Shown: one piece after another, positions 33,844 to 45,864 of the stretch
Position numbering within the stretch: the first letter of the stretch is position 1
Layout of the letters: each line of letters begins with the position of its first letter
Assembly: GCA_048213135.1 (NCBI GenBank)
Contig: PS015245.1
Span: 49,373 to 113,372 of the forward strand
Source of the DNA: Reclinomonas americana ATCC 50394
Lineage: Eukaryota; Jakobida; Jakobea; Jakobida
Direction of reading: 5' to 3'
Length of the DNA stretch: 64,000 nt
The notes under the pieces: generated by a model
What the model was told of the DNA's origin: nothing
What the model saw: the letters and a program-made list of their open reading frames with translations, nothing else
Database searches by the model: none
Position numbers and translations under genes: made by a program

Positions 33844-34735
33844 TCACACCATTGCTGCAATGTCCTTCAGCTGTTCGCAGTACATGCGGTAGAAGAGCGT
33901 GGCGATAAAGTTGAACGGCGTGTCAACCTCCTCGCCCGTCAGCTGCGACACGAAATTGATAAGAGACACGATCATCGCATGCCCTCGATCCCACTTCACA
34001 CACCGCCGACGAGAGGAACAGCTGCAGTCCGTGTCGCTGCGCAAAGAACGCCGCCTCGTCCAGCGACACTGCCTGTCGCTGCTTCAGATCGATCTTGTTG
34101 GCCACCACCACACCTGCGCGCCAGCAGGTAAGAACGAGGCTCACACACGCCTGTGCGCACACAGACGCAACAAGGCACATTCTGGATCTCTGGTCGCGAC
34201 TGCTTCAACACATCCAACCACTTGGCAGTGGCCCTGAACGACTCGGGCGATGTGGTGTCGAAAACCAACATGAAGGCGTTGAATCCATCAATCTACACGC
34301 GACTTTAGCAGTGATGAGAGAGTGAGAGAACAGTGAGAAAGTGAGACGCACCAGTGAGGGCACCATGTCATCATACAACTCGTGGCCCGACACATCGTGA
34401 ATGTACAGCTCCACAGTGACCTCGCTGTCGGGGATGTGAACCGGCTTGACTGACAACTCCACGCCATCCGTCTGATCAAGGCCAGTGAGCAAGAGTGAGC
34501 AAGAGTGAGAGTGAGTGTGTCTTGGCGCGCACCATGACGTAGTTCTTGGCAAACGTGGTGCCATTGCTGTGAAACATCTGACACAGACAGCTCTTGCCGA
34601 CCGTTGACGCGCCTGTTGTGTGAGTGAGAGAAGAGAGAGACAGGCAGTGAGCGGCTTGTCATGTGCACACTGTAGAGAGTGAGTGAGCGAGGGACACAGA
34701 CCAACGACGACCAACTTGCATCTGAGAGTGACCAT
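33844..34735 (-). CDS. IFT27: IFT27/RABL4 small GTPase of intraflagellar transport complex B
   Basis: A Rab-like GTPase that works with IFT25 in IFT-B and in BBSome-dependent cargo export from cilia. The ATG at 34735 gives MVTLRCKLVVVG, which splices to GASTVGKS, the P-loop (GxxxxGKS). Then come TDGVELSVKPVHIPDSEVTV, closely matching the IFT27 region before switch II, HDVSGHE in place of the Rab DTAGQE, ESFRATAKWLDVLKQ, and NKIDLKQR, the NKxD guanine-specificity motif, followed by LFLSSAV. It ends KDIAAMV with no prenylation cysteines, as expected for IFT27. The length (about 185 residues) is normal. An upstream in-frame ATG (to 34816) is possible but unnecessary. It converges on TMEM214 with 114 bp between the stops. 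Confidence 0.92.
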
Positions 34736-34812
34736 ATTCTCAACTCCCACTCTGATTGCGATTTGATTTCCCGCCTTCACAGCGAGCATCGCGCCATTCA
34801 TTGTTTCGGTGC

Positions 34813-36698
34813 TCACGAGAAGGTGACGGTGATTTGTGCGACGCCCACGCGCGAGTCGCAGCCCTGGTAGGGCACCAGGAAGGTGTCGCTGGTGCCGATG
34901 CGCTTCCAGCCTGCGTGATGCGGTGAGTTCTTTTGCACCTGGTATCCAGCATGCGTTTCAAGAAGGGACTGACCTTCCACAAAGACCACATTTGGCGTGA
35001 GACCCAGGATGCCCGACTCATTGTCGCATGTCTCCCAGTCGAGCTCGGGTGACAGGATCGGCGTGTCGCTGCGATACAAGCCAAACAAGTGAGCGAATGA
35101 ACAAGGTGTAGACGATCGATGCTGCTCTCGTGAACCTGCGCTGCTTGACAATGGTGGGATCACCGCCGTCGAGGATCACGTAGCCGAGATTGTACTGCAC
35201 AGGGTGACTGAGTACGCATTGCTCAGAGAGAGAGACAGGGTTCGTGAATCCGCACCTGCAGATTGTAATTCTTCGGGTTCGGGTCGGACCATCTGCGGGG
35301 CAGGGAGTGAGCACGGGCAGGTGACACAGTAGTATGTCCCTCGCGTCACGTAACTGGCGCGCCGAGTTGTACAGGAAGAGATAATCGCCTGCGAATCAAC
35401 CGGGGGTTAGGAACGTATGCGACAAGAAATGAAGCCTCAAACATTCACACCATTGCTGAGGCGCATAGGCGCAGGGCCGCTCTCCACCAGCGCCGAGTCG
35501 AATGAGTCGCTTCGCGGCGCGATCAAGACGTGGCCAGTGTTGCTGTGCACGTGCTTCCGTGTCAGAGAAACCACACCAGATATTGCTCATACACCGGCGG
35601 TGAGTGCTCACTTGTACGACTTGTAGTCGGTGGTGGTCGCCACCTGGATGCTCGTGTCGCCCCAGAACAACAGACCGCCGTTGGACTGCATCAGCAGCGC
35701 CGCTGTACGTCGAAGGGACGAGCTCAGTCAGCAAGCAAAATCTCAAGACACCAGACAGATGCACAAACCAGACTTGGACCAGCCGCCATTGGGGAACACC
35801 AGACCCTCGAACGTCCACGGCTTCGATGTGCAACAGAAGAAGAGTCAAGGCACCACAAAGGAGAAGCAACAAGCGCATGAGGGAAGGAGGGGAACAGAGG
35901 ATATGGATCGGTGGCCGTCGCCAGCGCCAGTCGCGCAAAAAGACCGCCGTTGCCGTCGTTCACCACACTCGTGAAGAAGCAGTAGTACTTGCCGTCGTTG
36001 GGGTTGTACACCTTCACGACACCACCATCAGTCACGAGCATCGCTGTGCACTTGACAAGGCACAAGACACGCAACCACTCGCGGATCCTCGGCACCGCCC
36101 GGCTGAAAGTCATTCGGACCCAGCACGACATCTTGCGCGCGTGTGGAACGACACGATCAGAGAGCACACAAAGACAGACAACAACGCACACCCCGTTGTC
36201 GCAACTGCTTCGCGACACTCGCTCATAAGACAGATCATTGGGGTCACTCGTGCGCACATACACAATGCTCGACGGTGTCACATCGTATGGCGAATGCTCG
36301 TTCTGTGTGAGGTTCTGCACGCGCACCAGCAGCGCATCGCCCAAGATCGCATCCTGCACAGTGATCGCAAGTGAACGAGGTGTCGGAGAAAAGCACAATG
36401 CACACAAGAATGCACACACCTCCAGCAGCGCCACGTTGTAGTTGTACTGGTAGTCTGTGTGTGTGCGAGGGTTGAGCGAGTGACTTGCACGTGTGTGTAT
36501 GTGAGAGAGAGAGTGTGTGCATGCACCGCTGTTGGTGTGATCAATCACGGGTTGTGTTGACAGTCGCTTGAGTGTGACTTGTGGAGTGCCAGCGACAGAG
36601 GAAGAAGCGGAGGTGGGACCGCGCAGCAGAGGCGTCTCCATGGCTGCCACGACAAGCGCCAGTGCAATGCAGGCGACAACAAGACCGACTGTGCGCAT
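34813..36698 (-). CDS. GH130-type five-bladed beta-propeller protein, membrane-anchored or secreted
   Basis: ATG at 36698. MRTVGLVVACIALALVVAAM is a signal anchor or signal peptide. Downstream exons carry GH130 (mannoside phosphorylase/mannosidase clan) signatures: DVVLGPNDFQPGGAEDPR with the xGxEDPR motif, NGGLLFWGDTSIQVATT, NLGYVILDGGDPTIVKQR, PILSPELDWE, TPNVVFVEG, and a last blade DTFLVPYQGCDSRVGVAQ, recalling the YYGAADTxIGxA block of the family. It ends TVTFS at the TGA, 34813-34815. These motifs support the fold; whether it is an active phosphorylase or hydrolase cannot be judged here. It starts 74 bp downstream of the PGAP1 stop on the same strand, and about 77 bp beyond its own stop lies IFT27. 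A role in ER or secretory glycan trimming is inference. Confidence 0.68.
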
Positions 36699-36772
36699 CT
36701 CCACTTTTGCAAGATCCGAACACGACGACAAGAAGGACAACCAAGGGCGGGGCGTTCACTCCTTCGCCGTCG

Positions 36773-39700
36773 TCAGTCGAGCTTCTGGGGCTGTGGCTCC
36801 TCCTTGTCTGAGGATAGCCTTTGTAATTGTGAAACGCAGCCGCCAAGAAGCGCAATGTACATGCCACCGCACGTGACGTGCAGGCTGGCCTTCAGTTCGA
36901 ACCAGCAGGCGATGAAGAGGGCGCAGGAGAGCATTGCGTGCTCCGTGTGCCTCACGTGAGTCCCTGCATCGACGTGCAAGGGTGAGATTACTGGATGGGC
37001 AAGTGGCGTGCGAGAGACGCAACATGTGGCGGATGCGAGAAGGAGCCACACAATAATGGCTGCCGACGTCGACTCCATGATGCTGCCGTAGCCGGCAAAG
37101 GCCGAGGGCACGGCAAAGACGCCGCACAGGAACAGGAGATACGTCAGCTGCTCTGGACGCTTGTTGGGCAAGCTGCACAGCGGAGTATAAAGGGCACTGG
37201 CGGCCAGAAGGCTCCACATGGGGTGAAGCCACCAGAGCGCGACGAGCGTCACCGCACTGCAGACGAGAATGATCGACGACGGCGGTCGTCTGATCCACCT
37301 GTGCATAGCATCACCATGAGTACGTACACCACTTGTGATTTTCTTCGCCCATATGGCTCACCGAGTGAGCAGCTGCAGCAACCAAAACAGAGGCAGGAGG
37401 AGCGCCACATGCAACGCCAAGGCCGACGACACGGCCACGCCGGCCACCACCAAGGCCGCCAGCGGTTCCCGACTGCCGAACTCGTCCACGGTCGGCAGCA
37501 ACGCGCAGACAACAGCCAGCGTGGCGACAAGTGACGACGATGGCAAGCGACCGTCAAAGAGAGTGCCGAAAAGGGCCAACAATGCCAGGCACTCAAACAC
37601 GTGCGCGAATGCCTGCATCAGTAGCTCACGCGACGAGTGCCACCAATCCACACCCATCTCCACCTACAGCATCCCACTCATGGTGAGGGAACAACAACTG
37701 CTGCAAAGGAGCTGCAAGCATTCCCACCGTCAGGTCACAACCGGGAGCGGAAATCAACGAGGCCCGGCATGTTCCGGGCCCTGGCGCCGTCCAGTAGCGC
37801 GGACGATGCGGGTTCTCACTCATGACCATCCACTGCCCGACCGCCACCGCATTCCACACGTGGTCGTCGGCTCCATCGCACTCCACACTTAGTGTCATGG
37901 CACGATGTGCCGTCATGTCGGCAGCCGGATCCGCCGGCATCTCGTCGTCAAATAATTGGGGTGGCGGCTCCAGATGCAGTGATCCGCACTGTGTGGCATC
38001 TGCGCTATCGCCGACCACCACGCGAAAGGCGGGCACAAAGAGTGTCGTGGCCAGACCAGTGCGCTCAAATGTAAAATGGCGGATGGAGGACAACTCTGAG
38101 TGCAGGAGTGAGTGAGGCGAGGCAACAAAGCACCAAGCTCCTCCATCACCACCACTCACCCCTGTTTGGCCGCAAGCGCGCCTCGAAATGCGTGCGCGCC
38201 ACATCATTGGCGAGTGTCGCCGGCACCTCCACAATCAACTGCGCACCGCCTTCCACCACGGGCGACACGTTGACGACGCCAAACAGCGTAGAATGCAACG
38301 AGTCGCGTGCACCCGTCGATGGCAGCATGCCGGCTGCATGCAGTCGCTGCCGTCGCTCCGCAGACGGCGGAGGCGGAGCGTCCCACAATGGCATCACAGA
38401 TGACATGGGCTGCGACAGCGTGAGCGAACTGCAATCAGAGAACCAAATCCACCAGGCCTCACCATCCGCAGCATGTCGCCGCCGCTACTTACCGGCCACG
38501 GACTGCGCAGATCCACAGACAGTTGCGGATTGTACTCGTTGAATTCGCGACGATAGGCGCTCGAGGTGTGAACCTCCAGCCACGGTCCACTGTTGTTGCA
38601 CAACAGTCAGCCCCACAATCTCCCTCCCTCCCTCTCTTTCTCACTCACCAGTGAGTCACATTCAGTGAGAATGCCAAGGGAACGGTGGCGGCGACGGAGG
38701 ACTCGTCGGTCTCGAATCGCCACTGCGGCGTGCCCATGCGCACCCATCGGAACTCGCACTCGGTGGGATGCGCCGGGTGCGACAAGGGCATCATTCCGCG
38801 ACTCCACAGACCGGGATTCAGTGGGATGCCATGGTTGGCGGCGGCCACCGACGCCAGTGAAACGCCACGCAAACTGTCGGTGGCGATCTTGGCCAGCCAC
38901 TCCACGTGCGTCACGCCAGTGTAGCCCTGCATGTCGTACAGCATGCGCGACAGCGTCGACACGATTTCCTTGCACCACACCAGGCACTGCGCACCAACGT
39001 CAGCAATTCATCGAGAGGAAGCAAGAGACGCGCCATCACTGACCCTGTGATCAGTTGGCATGCGGACGCCGCGCATCTGTGGCGACGACAGCGTCACGTG
39101 GCCGACATTGCTTGAGCGCCAGTCGACCTCAAAGTCACCAAAGCCACCACTCACGGCAATCACCAGCGGGTAGCTCGTTTCTCTGCATCGGCAAGTGAGT
39201 CGACAACTGGGTTCAGGGCATCGTCATCAGTCAAACGCACTTGGCAGCAATGCTGGCCAGCGACGGTAACGGCTGCAGATCGCCGTACAGATTCCACATG
39301 GCGGCGCCAAGTGGCAACACGCTCCACCTGGTGCGTTCGTTCGGGAGCACACGCCACGTGGATGGTGAGAGACCTCACACCAGAAGTCAATTACAGGAAA
39401 CACACTCACCGGTGTGGAGTTCCCAACGTGATGAGCACCCGTACCGCAGCACGCACGGGACTATCGTGCAAGCGTTGCAGGGCCAAGCGTGCCACCAGGC
39501 CTCCCATGGAGTGCCCGACGAGATAGATCGGTCGTCCACCATGCACATGGTACAAGTACTGCAGGCACTCGACCTGCCGCCCCGCAAGCGTGTGAGTGAG
39601 CTCGTAACAGCAAAAAGGGTAAGGGAGAGACGGGGGGATGCCGACAGAACTGCATGCGCCACGTGGCTGTCGAGCACGGCACCGTGGATCGCGGAGAACA

Positions 39701-40355
39701 CGTGTGCAAAGTCGATGGTGTACCACAACAGCGATGCACCGTTCTTGGCGGTCCACCCATCCTGTGCATCGCCACGCCACGCGAGCGTCAGCAACCAACA
39801 GCAGAGTCGCGCGCGAGACATACAACTCTCGTCGCACCTTGGCACGGTGGCGCCACACGCGATCGGTCTCACTGCCGAGACTGCGGACCTGCTTGAAATG
39901 ACCAGCGTTGCCGTGAATGAACAAGACTGGATCGGAATCGCGTCGAAGCTGTGCAGCGAGGGCATGAGTACGTGCACCGCAGAAAGAGAGAGGCACCATC
40001 ACAGTGAATGCACCTCGGTGAGTGTCTCCGAGGAGGTGGTCTGCTGTTGCGGTCGATAGATCCACAGGCGGTAGTTGCGACGAGACAGCAATGCAGCCGC
40101 TTCCGCAGAATCACCACCCTCGCTGAGCCCACACTCGATGTAGTCTTGCCACATGTATGTCATGGTGCAGTCGGGTTGCAGACTGGCCTGTCGCGAGTGA
40201 GTTGCGTGTGCAAGACAAGTCGTGCATGACGACAAGAGACGCAACACTGTCGATGTGGGCGTCTGCACGTACACCACCCACAAGGCGACGAGAGAGAGGA
40301 ACACTGCAGGCAGCATCAGCAGCACCAGGAACAGCCGCGACACGAGTCGCGGCAT
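36773..40355 (-). CDS. PGAP1: PGAP1-like GPI inositol-deacylase
   Basis: An ER lipase that removes the acyl chain from the inositol of GPI anchors after attachment to protein. ATG at 40355. MPRLVSRLFLVLLMLPAVFL forms the N-terminal membrane anchor. A frame-restoring GTTGCG intron (40245) follows, then MTYMWQDYIEC, YRLWIYRPQ and the hallmark PVLFIHGNAGHFKQVRSL. The lipase nucleophile is in IYLVGHSMGGLVARLAL (about 39490-39540). Lumenal beta-rich exons follow, then a multi-span hydrophobic C-terminus (ECLALLALFGTLFDG, LALHVALLLPLFWLLQ, SIILVCSAVTLVALWW and others) ending PQPQKLD at 36773-36775. This topology matches PGAP1/Bst1. Exon edges in the middle are approximate. Confidence 0.9.
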
Positions 40356-40445
40356 GGTTGCTTGCCCCTCCTCTCAGTGCCGGCCCACAAAACAAAGGAC
40401 GATTTTGATCGCGTCCTCGACTTCACACACTTCATTCTCCAACCA

Positions 40446-43400
40446 TCACCACTCGGGCGATGCGGAACGAGCTCGCATGCTTTGCACGCGTGGCTTGATT
40501 GTCTCCCAGTCCGGCGGCAACGGTGTCGGTCGCGGCGTCTTGTCGAGCACGAACGGTGGACGGGCCTTCGCTCGTGCCTTGACGTGCGACGGCGACGCCT
40601 TGTAGCTCGTCTTTGGCAGTCGATCGGGGTGCCGATGCTGCTCAGGCTCCGGCTCCGGCAGCGGCAAGTCCTGCGCCACCACCAGCTTGTGGTACCGGTC
40701 GCGCAGATCCTTGCGCATCTCGGCAATCTCCTTTAGCATGCGCTCCTTTTGTTCGCGCGACTTGGGCAGGAAGAACTTCCACGCGTCCGGATTGGCCAGC
40801 ATGAGCTCTGCGGAGTAGAGAGTAAGCACCGTCGTCTCTCTCTGCGCGTGTCAACAAGGGGCGATGAGTCGCAACTGCGCTGAATCTCGGCCGCCGACGT
40901 GTTCTTCGTGTCGAAGCTCGACAGCATCTCCTCGTACGACAACTCTTGCGACGGCTCGTTGGCCTTCTTGCCTTGCTGCACGTTGCGCAGGGCCATGGAC
41001 ATGGCCAGCACCTGCACAGCCACCATGGTAAGCACACTGACAGCAACAATGCAGAGAGGAGACTAACTGAAAAACGCACATCAGGATGCGGCAAGTCACC
41101 CGAGGCAATCTTCTTCCACCTCTCCAGCTCCTCATTCAGCCTCCTGTTACACGAATTAGCTGTCGGCAACACCAGCACGGTGACCACAGAACCTGTCACT
41201 CACTTGCGTTCCTGCAACCACTCAATCTCGTCACGGCGCAAGCGCTCCAGCTCGGCCGGATTCACCGCCTTCAGCTTCTCCTCCAACTCGGCCGCCTTCA
41301 CCTGCGCCTTCTCCTGCATCGCTTGCAACTTGGCCAATTCGGTTTCACGCTGTCGACGCGTGGCCTCGACTTCANNNNNNNNNNNNNNNNNNNNNNNNNN
41401 NNNNNNNNNNNNNNNNNNNNNNNNNNNNNNNNNNNNNNNNNNNNNNNNNNNNNNNNNNNNNNNNNNNNNNNNNNNNNNNNNNNNNNNNNNNNNNNNNNNN
41501 NNNNNNNNNNNNNNNACACACACATGAGTGAGGAACTGCCTGTGAAGACTTGTGGAAACGGCAAAACACTCACCGTTCGCTGCTTCATCTTCAGTGAGCG
41601 GTACTCCAAATCGTGGAGCACAAACCCGTACAACTTGTGCACGTAGTCGTCGACCTTGGACGCCTCTGCCACACTGGCACGCGTAATCACTTGGCCATCA
41701 CGCGCCTCTCGCGCCGTCTGCGGTCGCTGTGGCAGTTTCCCAGTCGACTCGGAGCTGGGCGTCACCAAGTCAGTACGAAAGCAAATGTGTCGAGCAAAGA
41801 CATGAAAGCGAGTGCTCTCACCGACGGCGGAACGATCCCGGGCGAGCTGACATGGGTCGGCGTCCAGATGGTGGCGCGGGCGTTTGCAGTCGACCTGCAC
41901 ACACCACACAAGGTGGTCAGCACATGATAGCAACACATTCTTAACAAATCGCCAGTGTAACTGAGAATGGATGCCGAGGAGCGACGAAGTGTGGATGCCG
42001 GTGGAGGAGCCTTGCCGCGCGCAGCAGTGGCGGCAGCCGGCTCGTTCCCGTGTTCGCTGGAGCTGCACGACCAGTTCTCCTCGCCGCCGCCACTTCTGCT
42101 GTCATCATCGTCGTCGCCCATTTCCAAACCGCTGCTGTCGTGCGTCAAGTCTGCCGCCTGCGGCTCGCCCGTCGCCCGACGACGGAGTGGCGATGGTGGC
42201 GGCACAGGTGACCGTCGGAACTGCTCCCACTTGGCCTTGAGGACCTGCATGCGTGCGCTTGCCGGCTCCTGATCGTGCACCACTGCCGTGGCCATGGTGT
42301 CGGCGGCAGTCGTGCTGGTGGCCGACGCCGACGACGGCTCAACGACCGACTTGTCGTCGTGTGCGGTGGCCGGACGGGGCGCCGAGGCCGGTCGCCGGAG
42401 CGCAGCACGACGACGAGACGATGCAGGCGCGGCGGCCGACTGCGGACNNNNNNNNNNNNNNNNNNNNACATCGGTGACACGGTGGAGAACGACGACGAGG
42501 TTGGCGAGAGGCCGAATGAACGTGCGGCCGACTGCGACATGCGCGTCAGCAGACTGCTGAGCGCGCGGCCCTTGGTGACGTGCACTGGCGTCGTCGGTTC
42601 AGGCGACGTATCCAGCGCCGATATTGTTGGTCTCCGTGTCATGCCTCCGCCCGTTGTTGTTGTCGTCGTTCCTGCCGTTGCCGTTGCTGCGGCTGTCGCC
42701 ATCGCTGTTGTAGTGGTGGTCTTGCTGGTCTTGCTGGTCTTGCCGGTCGCAACGGCCGCAGCAGACCGGCCGTGCGTCTCGCTCGCAGCGGGCGGCTTGG
42801 GTTGCACCGGCGGCATTGGTGGCGCAGACAGCGGCCGCTCGCGCAGACCCTGCGCAAGAGCCGACAGTGCCGGCGCTCGGGTGGTCGGATCAATGGCCCT
42901 GGGTGGCGTCGCCAGTGGCTCGCGCCACGTGCGTCGAGTCCGCGAGGGAACCGAGGTGATGGGCGCGGTGGTGGGCGACGGTGGATGCGAGCTGGCCAAC
43001 TCAATCTCCCACGCAGCCGGCGCTTTGCGAGAGAATTGTGTGCTGGAGCGCAATCGCGTCCCCGGCCGAGTGCTGTCCACACGCGGCCCAACACTGCCGA
43101 GTGTACTCGCTGCGCGTCGGCGACCTCCAGCGGGCGGTGATCCACTGGGAGGAGCACTTGGTTCGACCTGCGGAGGCAGTTCTCCAGTCGGCGGTGAGAG
43201 TGCTGTTGTCGACGCCTGCCAGTGCACAGGCACGCTGCGGCTGTTCTCGAAGCTGTCGCTCTCCGGAACCACCACCGACAGGCCACTGCGGTGCCATGGG
43301 GCACCCTCGGCGGCTGGCGTCGGTCGCCGACCAGCACTGGGTGGTTTGGCGGAGGGTGGTCGCACGCCGCCACGACCCTCCACGGCCACCGTGTTGTCAC

Positions 43401-45719
43401 TCAGCTGCGAATCCACTGGCTCGCCAAAGCTCGTCTCGCTGTCGTCGTCGTGAATCATCTCCAGTGTTGCACTGTCGGCGGGCGATGCGGCCAGGTCTCG
43501 CATAGCGGCAGCGGCCGCGGCGACTGTTGTGCTCATGTCCTGCCCCGAGTTCCGCAGCAAGTGTCGCACAATCGGTGTCGAATCATTCGACAGCGCGTCA
43601 TCGCCACCGCCAGACTCCGAGTCCGTATACTCCTCCTCCGACAGCTCCTCGCCCTCGACACCGGCAAACGACTCTCTCCGAGGTGTCTCCTTCTTTGGTG
43701 GCGCCGGCGGCTTCTCCATGCCACCGCCGAGTGGATGCAGATGCGAGTAGTTGTGATAGTCGTTGATGATGCGCGAGTACACACGCTCGGCGTGCGCACG
43801 CACTCGGGCCGTAAACTGCAAATCGGCCACGTGCCGATCTTGCCGCACTAGAATCGCGGTGCTGCCCTTGGCCGCACGCGGTTGCCGCAAGTGCGACCGC
43901 GCCGTGGCCACCACCTCGCGAGCACGACTTGTCGTCGAGTTGCCTCGCGCGCTGCGCTTCGGTTTCGGTGCCGACGGTGGTCTCGGTGTGGTTCCCCGTG
44001 CGGAAGCCGGTGCCGTGGCCGAGGTGACATCGCCATTTGACGCAGTCTGCGCAGAGTCGTGAGGGTGAGCAGCAATTCATGACAGGAAACAGGTGCCGAT
44101 GCGCACCTTGGATCGCGACGACAATTGCTGCTGTGTGGAACTGCGCGCCGACGCCGGTCGCCCCAGATTCGAGTAGTTGTGAACAAAGTGCGGCAGCTTG
44201 ATCTCCATGCGCCGCTCCTGTGTGCGCTGGTGCGCCCACTTGTCGATCTGCGTCGGATTGACGCCGATCTGAATCGGAAAATCGGCCAGCACCGACATGG
44301 CGTCGTCCGACGATGAGACGCCTCCAGGACTGCTGACGGGCGACGGCGGAGCGTGCAGGCCGTCGCGTCGCATGCGAGCGTGCAAATCGCGGTTCGCTTG
44401 CGCCGTCACGGCACGAGTGCGATTGACGACCATGGCGAAACTGGCACTGCGCGCCAGCATGCCGTCGGACGCTTCCTCACCACCACTCCCGTGCTGTTGT
44501 TCCTCGTCGGCGTCACCCCACGTGATGCTGAGTGGTGTCAGCGGAGTGGTGATGCTCATGGCATCGGTGGGTTGCGACGGTGCTGGTGGATCACTGTCCA
44601 GGTAGTGAAACGTGGAGTTGGTGTAGCCGTGCAGCTGCGACATGGTGCGAATGAGTGGCCGACCCGGATTGCTGTCGTCGATCCACGCAAAATCCTGAAT
44701 CGAGGTCAAGTAGATCTGTGCATCGCAGGCATCGATCAGCACACTGGCATCGATCGCTTACTCAGTCACTCAAAGTTGCCCAACCTTGCCATCGAACGCG
44801 GCGACAAACTCGCACTCCAATCGCACCAGATCCACATCATGGGCGCGTCGCACAAAGTCAACAATGCGCAGCGTCTGTGACCGCAAGTCGACAAACGTGG
44901 CATCGTCGTCACGCATGGGCTCCCATCGCGGCACGCCACCTCGTCGCTTGTTACCCACGCCACTTCCGAGCCCGCCCGTCACATCCCACCACTCCTCCAC
45001 CTCGGTCTTCTCGCCACGCACTCGAAAGTACTGATCGTCAATCTCCTCACGCTCATACGCCGTCACATACCGATGCACTCCACTCACATATCGCTGCACC
45101 GTCAGCGACAACACCGTATTCTCTGGTCGCCGCGATCCCATCAGATGCGAGTGCTCCAGCCCATCAATCAGCTCATGAAACGGTTCACCAAGCAGCAGAC
45201 TCGGTCGGCAGTGATCTAACACACCGCGTGGCACATGAGACACAGAGGTAAAGACACTGAAACGACCTGCGCACGCACGCACCCTTGCGAAGAGCGGCAA
45301 TGAGTTTCCGCGAATTTCCCGACTGTGTCAACGCCTGCTTCACAAACTCCCTGTTGACGCTGGAGACCACCAGCGCAGACGCGCGATGACGCATCACATG
45401 ACCACGCTGCTTGCACACGCAGATCAATACACGATCATAAAGAGAGGCAATATTAACACACGCAACTTTCGAGGTAAAGAACCAGGCCACCAGCTGCCCA
45501 TCGCGAAACACCGCCGTGTCTGGAACGTTGATCGACAGACGCGCGTCCCCGTTCTGCTCTCATACACGTACATGGAGGCAAAGAGTGAGCAGAGAGAGAG
45601 AGAGAGAAGAGTAAAGAGAAGAAAGAAAGCGCAACGTTGACGAGGAGAAAGGCAAAGTTGGTCGAGTCAGCGCGTGCCACTGGATCGTGCGAGTCCAGTC
45701 GCGGAGGACGCACACTCAT
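40446..45719 (-). CDS. Large Ser/Pro-rich protein with N-terminal conserved-looking domain and C-terminal coiled coil, unknown
   Basis: ATG at 45719 (MSVRPPRLDSHDPVARAD). Two GTTGCG introns (45635, 45466) join NFAFLLVN, NGDARLSINVPDTAVFRDG and RGHVMRHRASALVVSS. A folded-looking region follows with RLECEFVAAFDGK joined to IYLTSIQDFAWIDD. From about 44600 to 41700 the protein is largely disordered, Ser/Pro/Thr/Ala-rich, with islands such as VRAHAERVYSRIINDYHNYS. It is broken by gaps at 42448-42467 and 41376-41515. The C-terminus is a charged coiled coil (ELEEKLKAVNPAELERLRRD, KSREQKERMLKEIAEMRKDL) ending SASPEW at the TGA, 40446-40448. I do not recognise the family. Length, layout and the neighbouring IFT gene would fit a cytoskeletal or ciliary protein, but that is a guess. 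Confidence 0.7.
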
Positions 45720-45864
45720 TCCGGTGTGTCTGTCTCGCACGCGTCGAGTGTGTCCGTAGTCGTTGATTGGGACAGTTCCGGCACGATGACGTCACTTTGG
45801 TCACGCACACAAACACTTCGAAGCGCGCGTGGGAGAGAGCGCACGCACTCAAAACACAGCGGCC
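45720..45864. promoter_or_regulatory. Divergent promoter with palindromic CRE-like site
   Basis: A 145-bp spacer between the large unknown gene (minus) and the RBBP6-like gene (plus). It contains a perfect TGACGTCA palindrome at 45787-45794, the classic CREB/ATF-type bZIP site. Position supports a regulatory role; chance occurrence cannot be excluded. Confidence 0.45.

Noticed and set aside
42275-43453. A 392-codon plus-strand open frame in the large unknown gene
   Set aside because: Antisense to the Ser/Pro-rich exon, no motifs, and it crosses the gap at 42448-42467.
45787-45794. Claim that the TGACGTCA site proves bZIP control
   Set aside because: An 8-mer palindrome can occur by chance in 64 kb; kept only as part of the promoter note.
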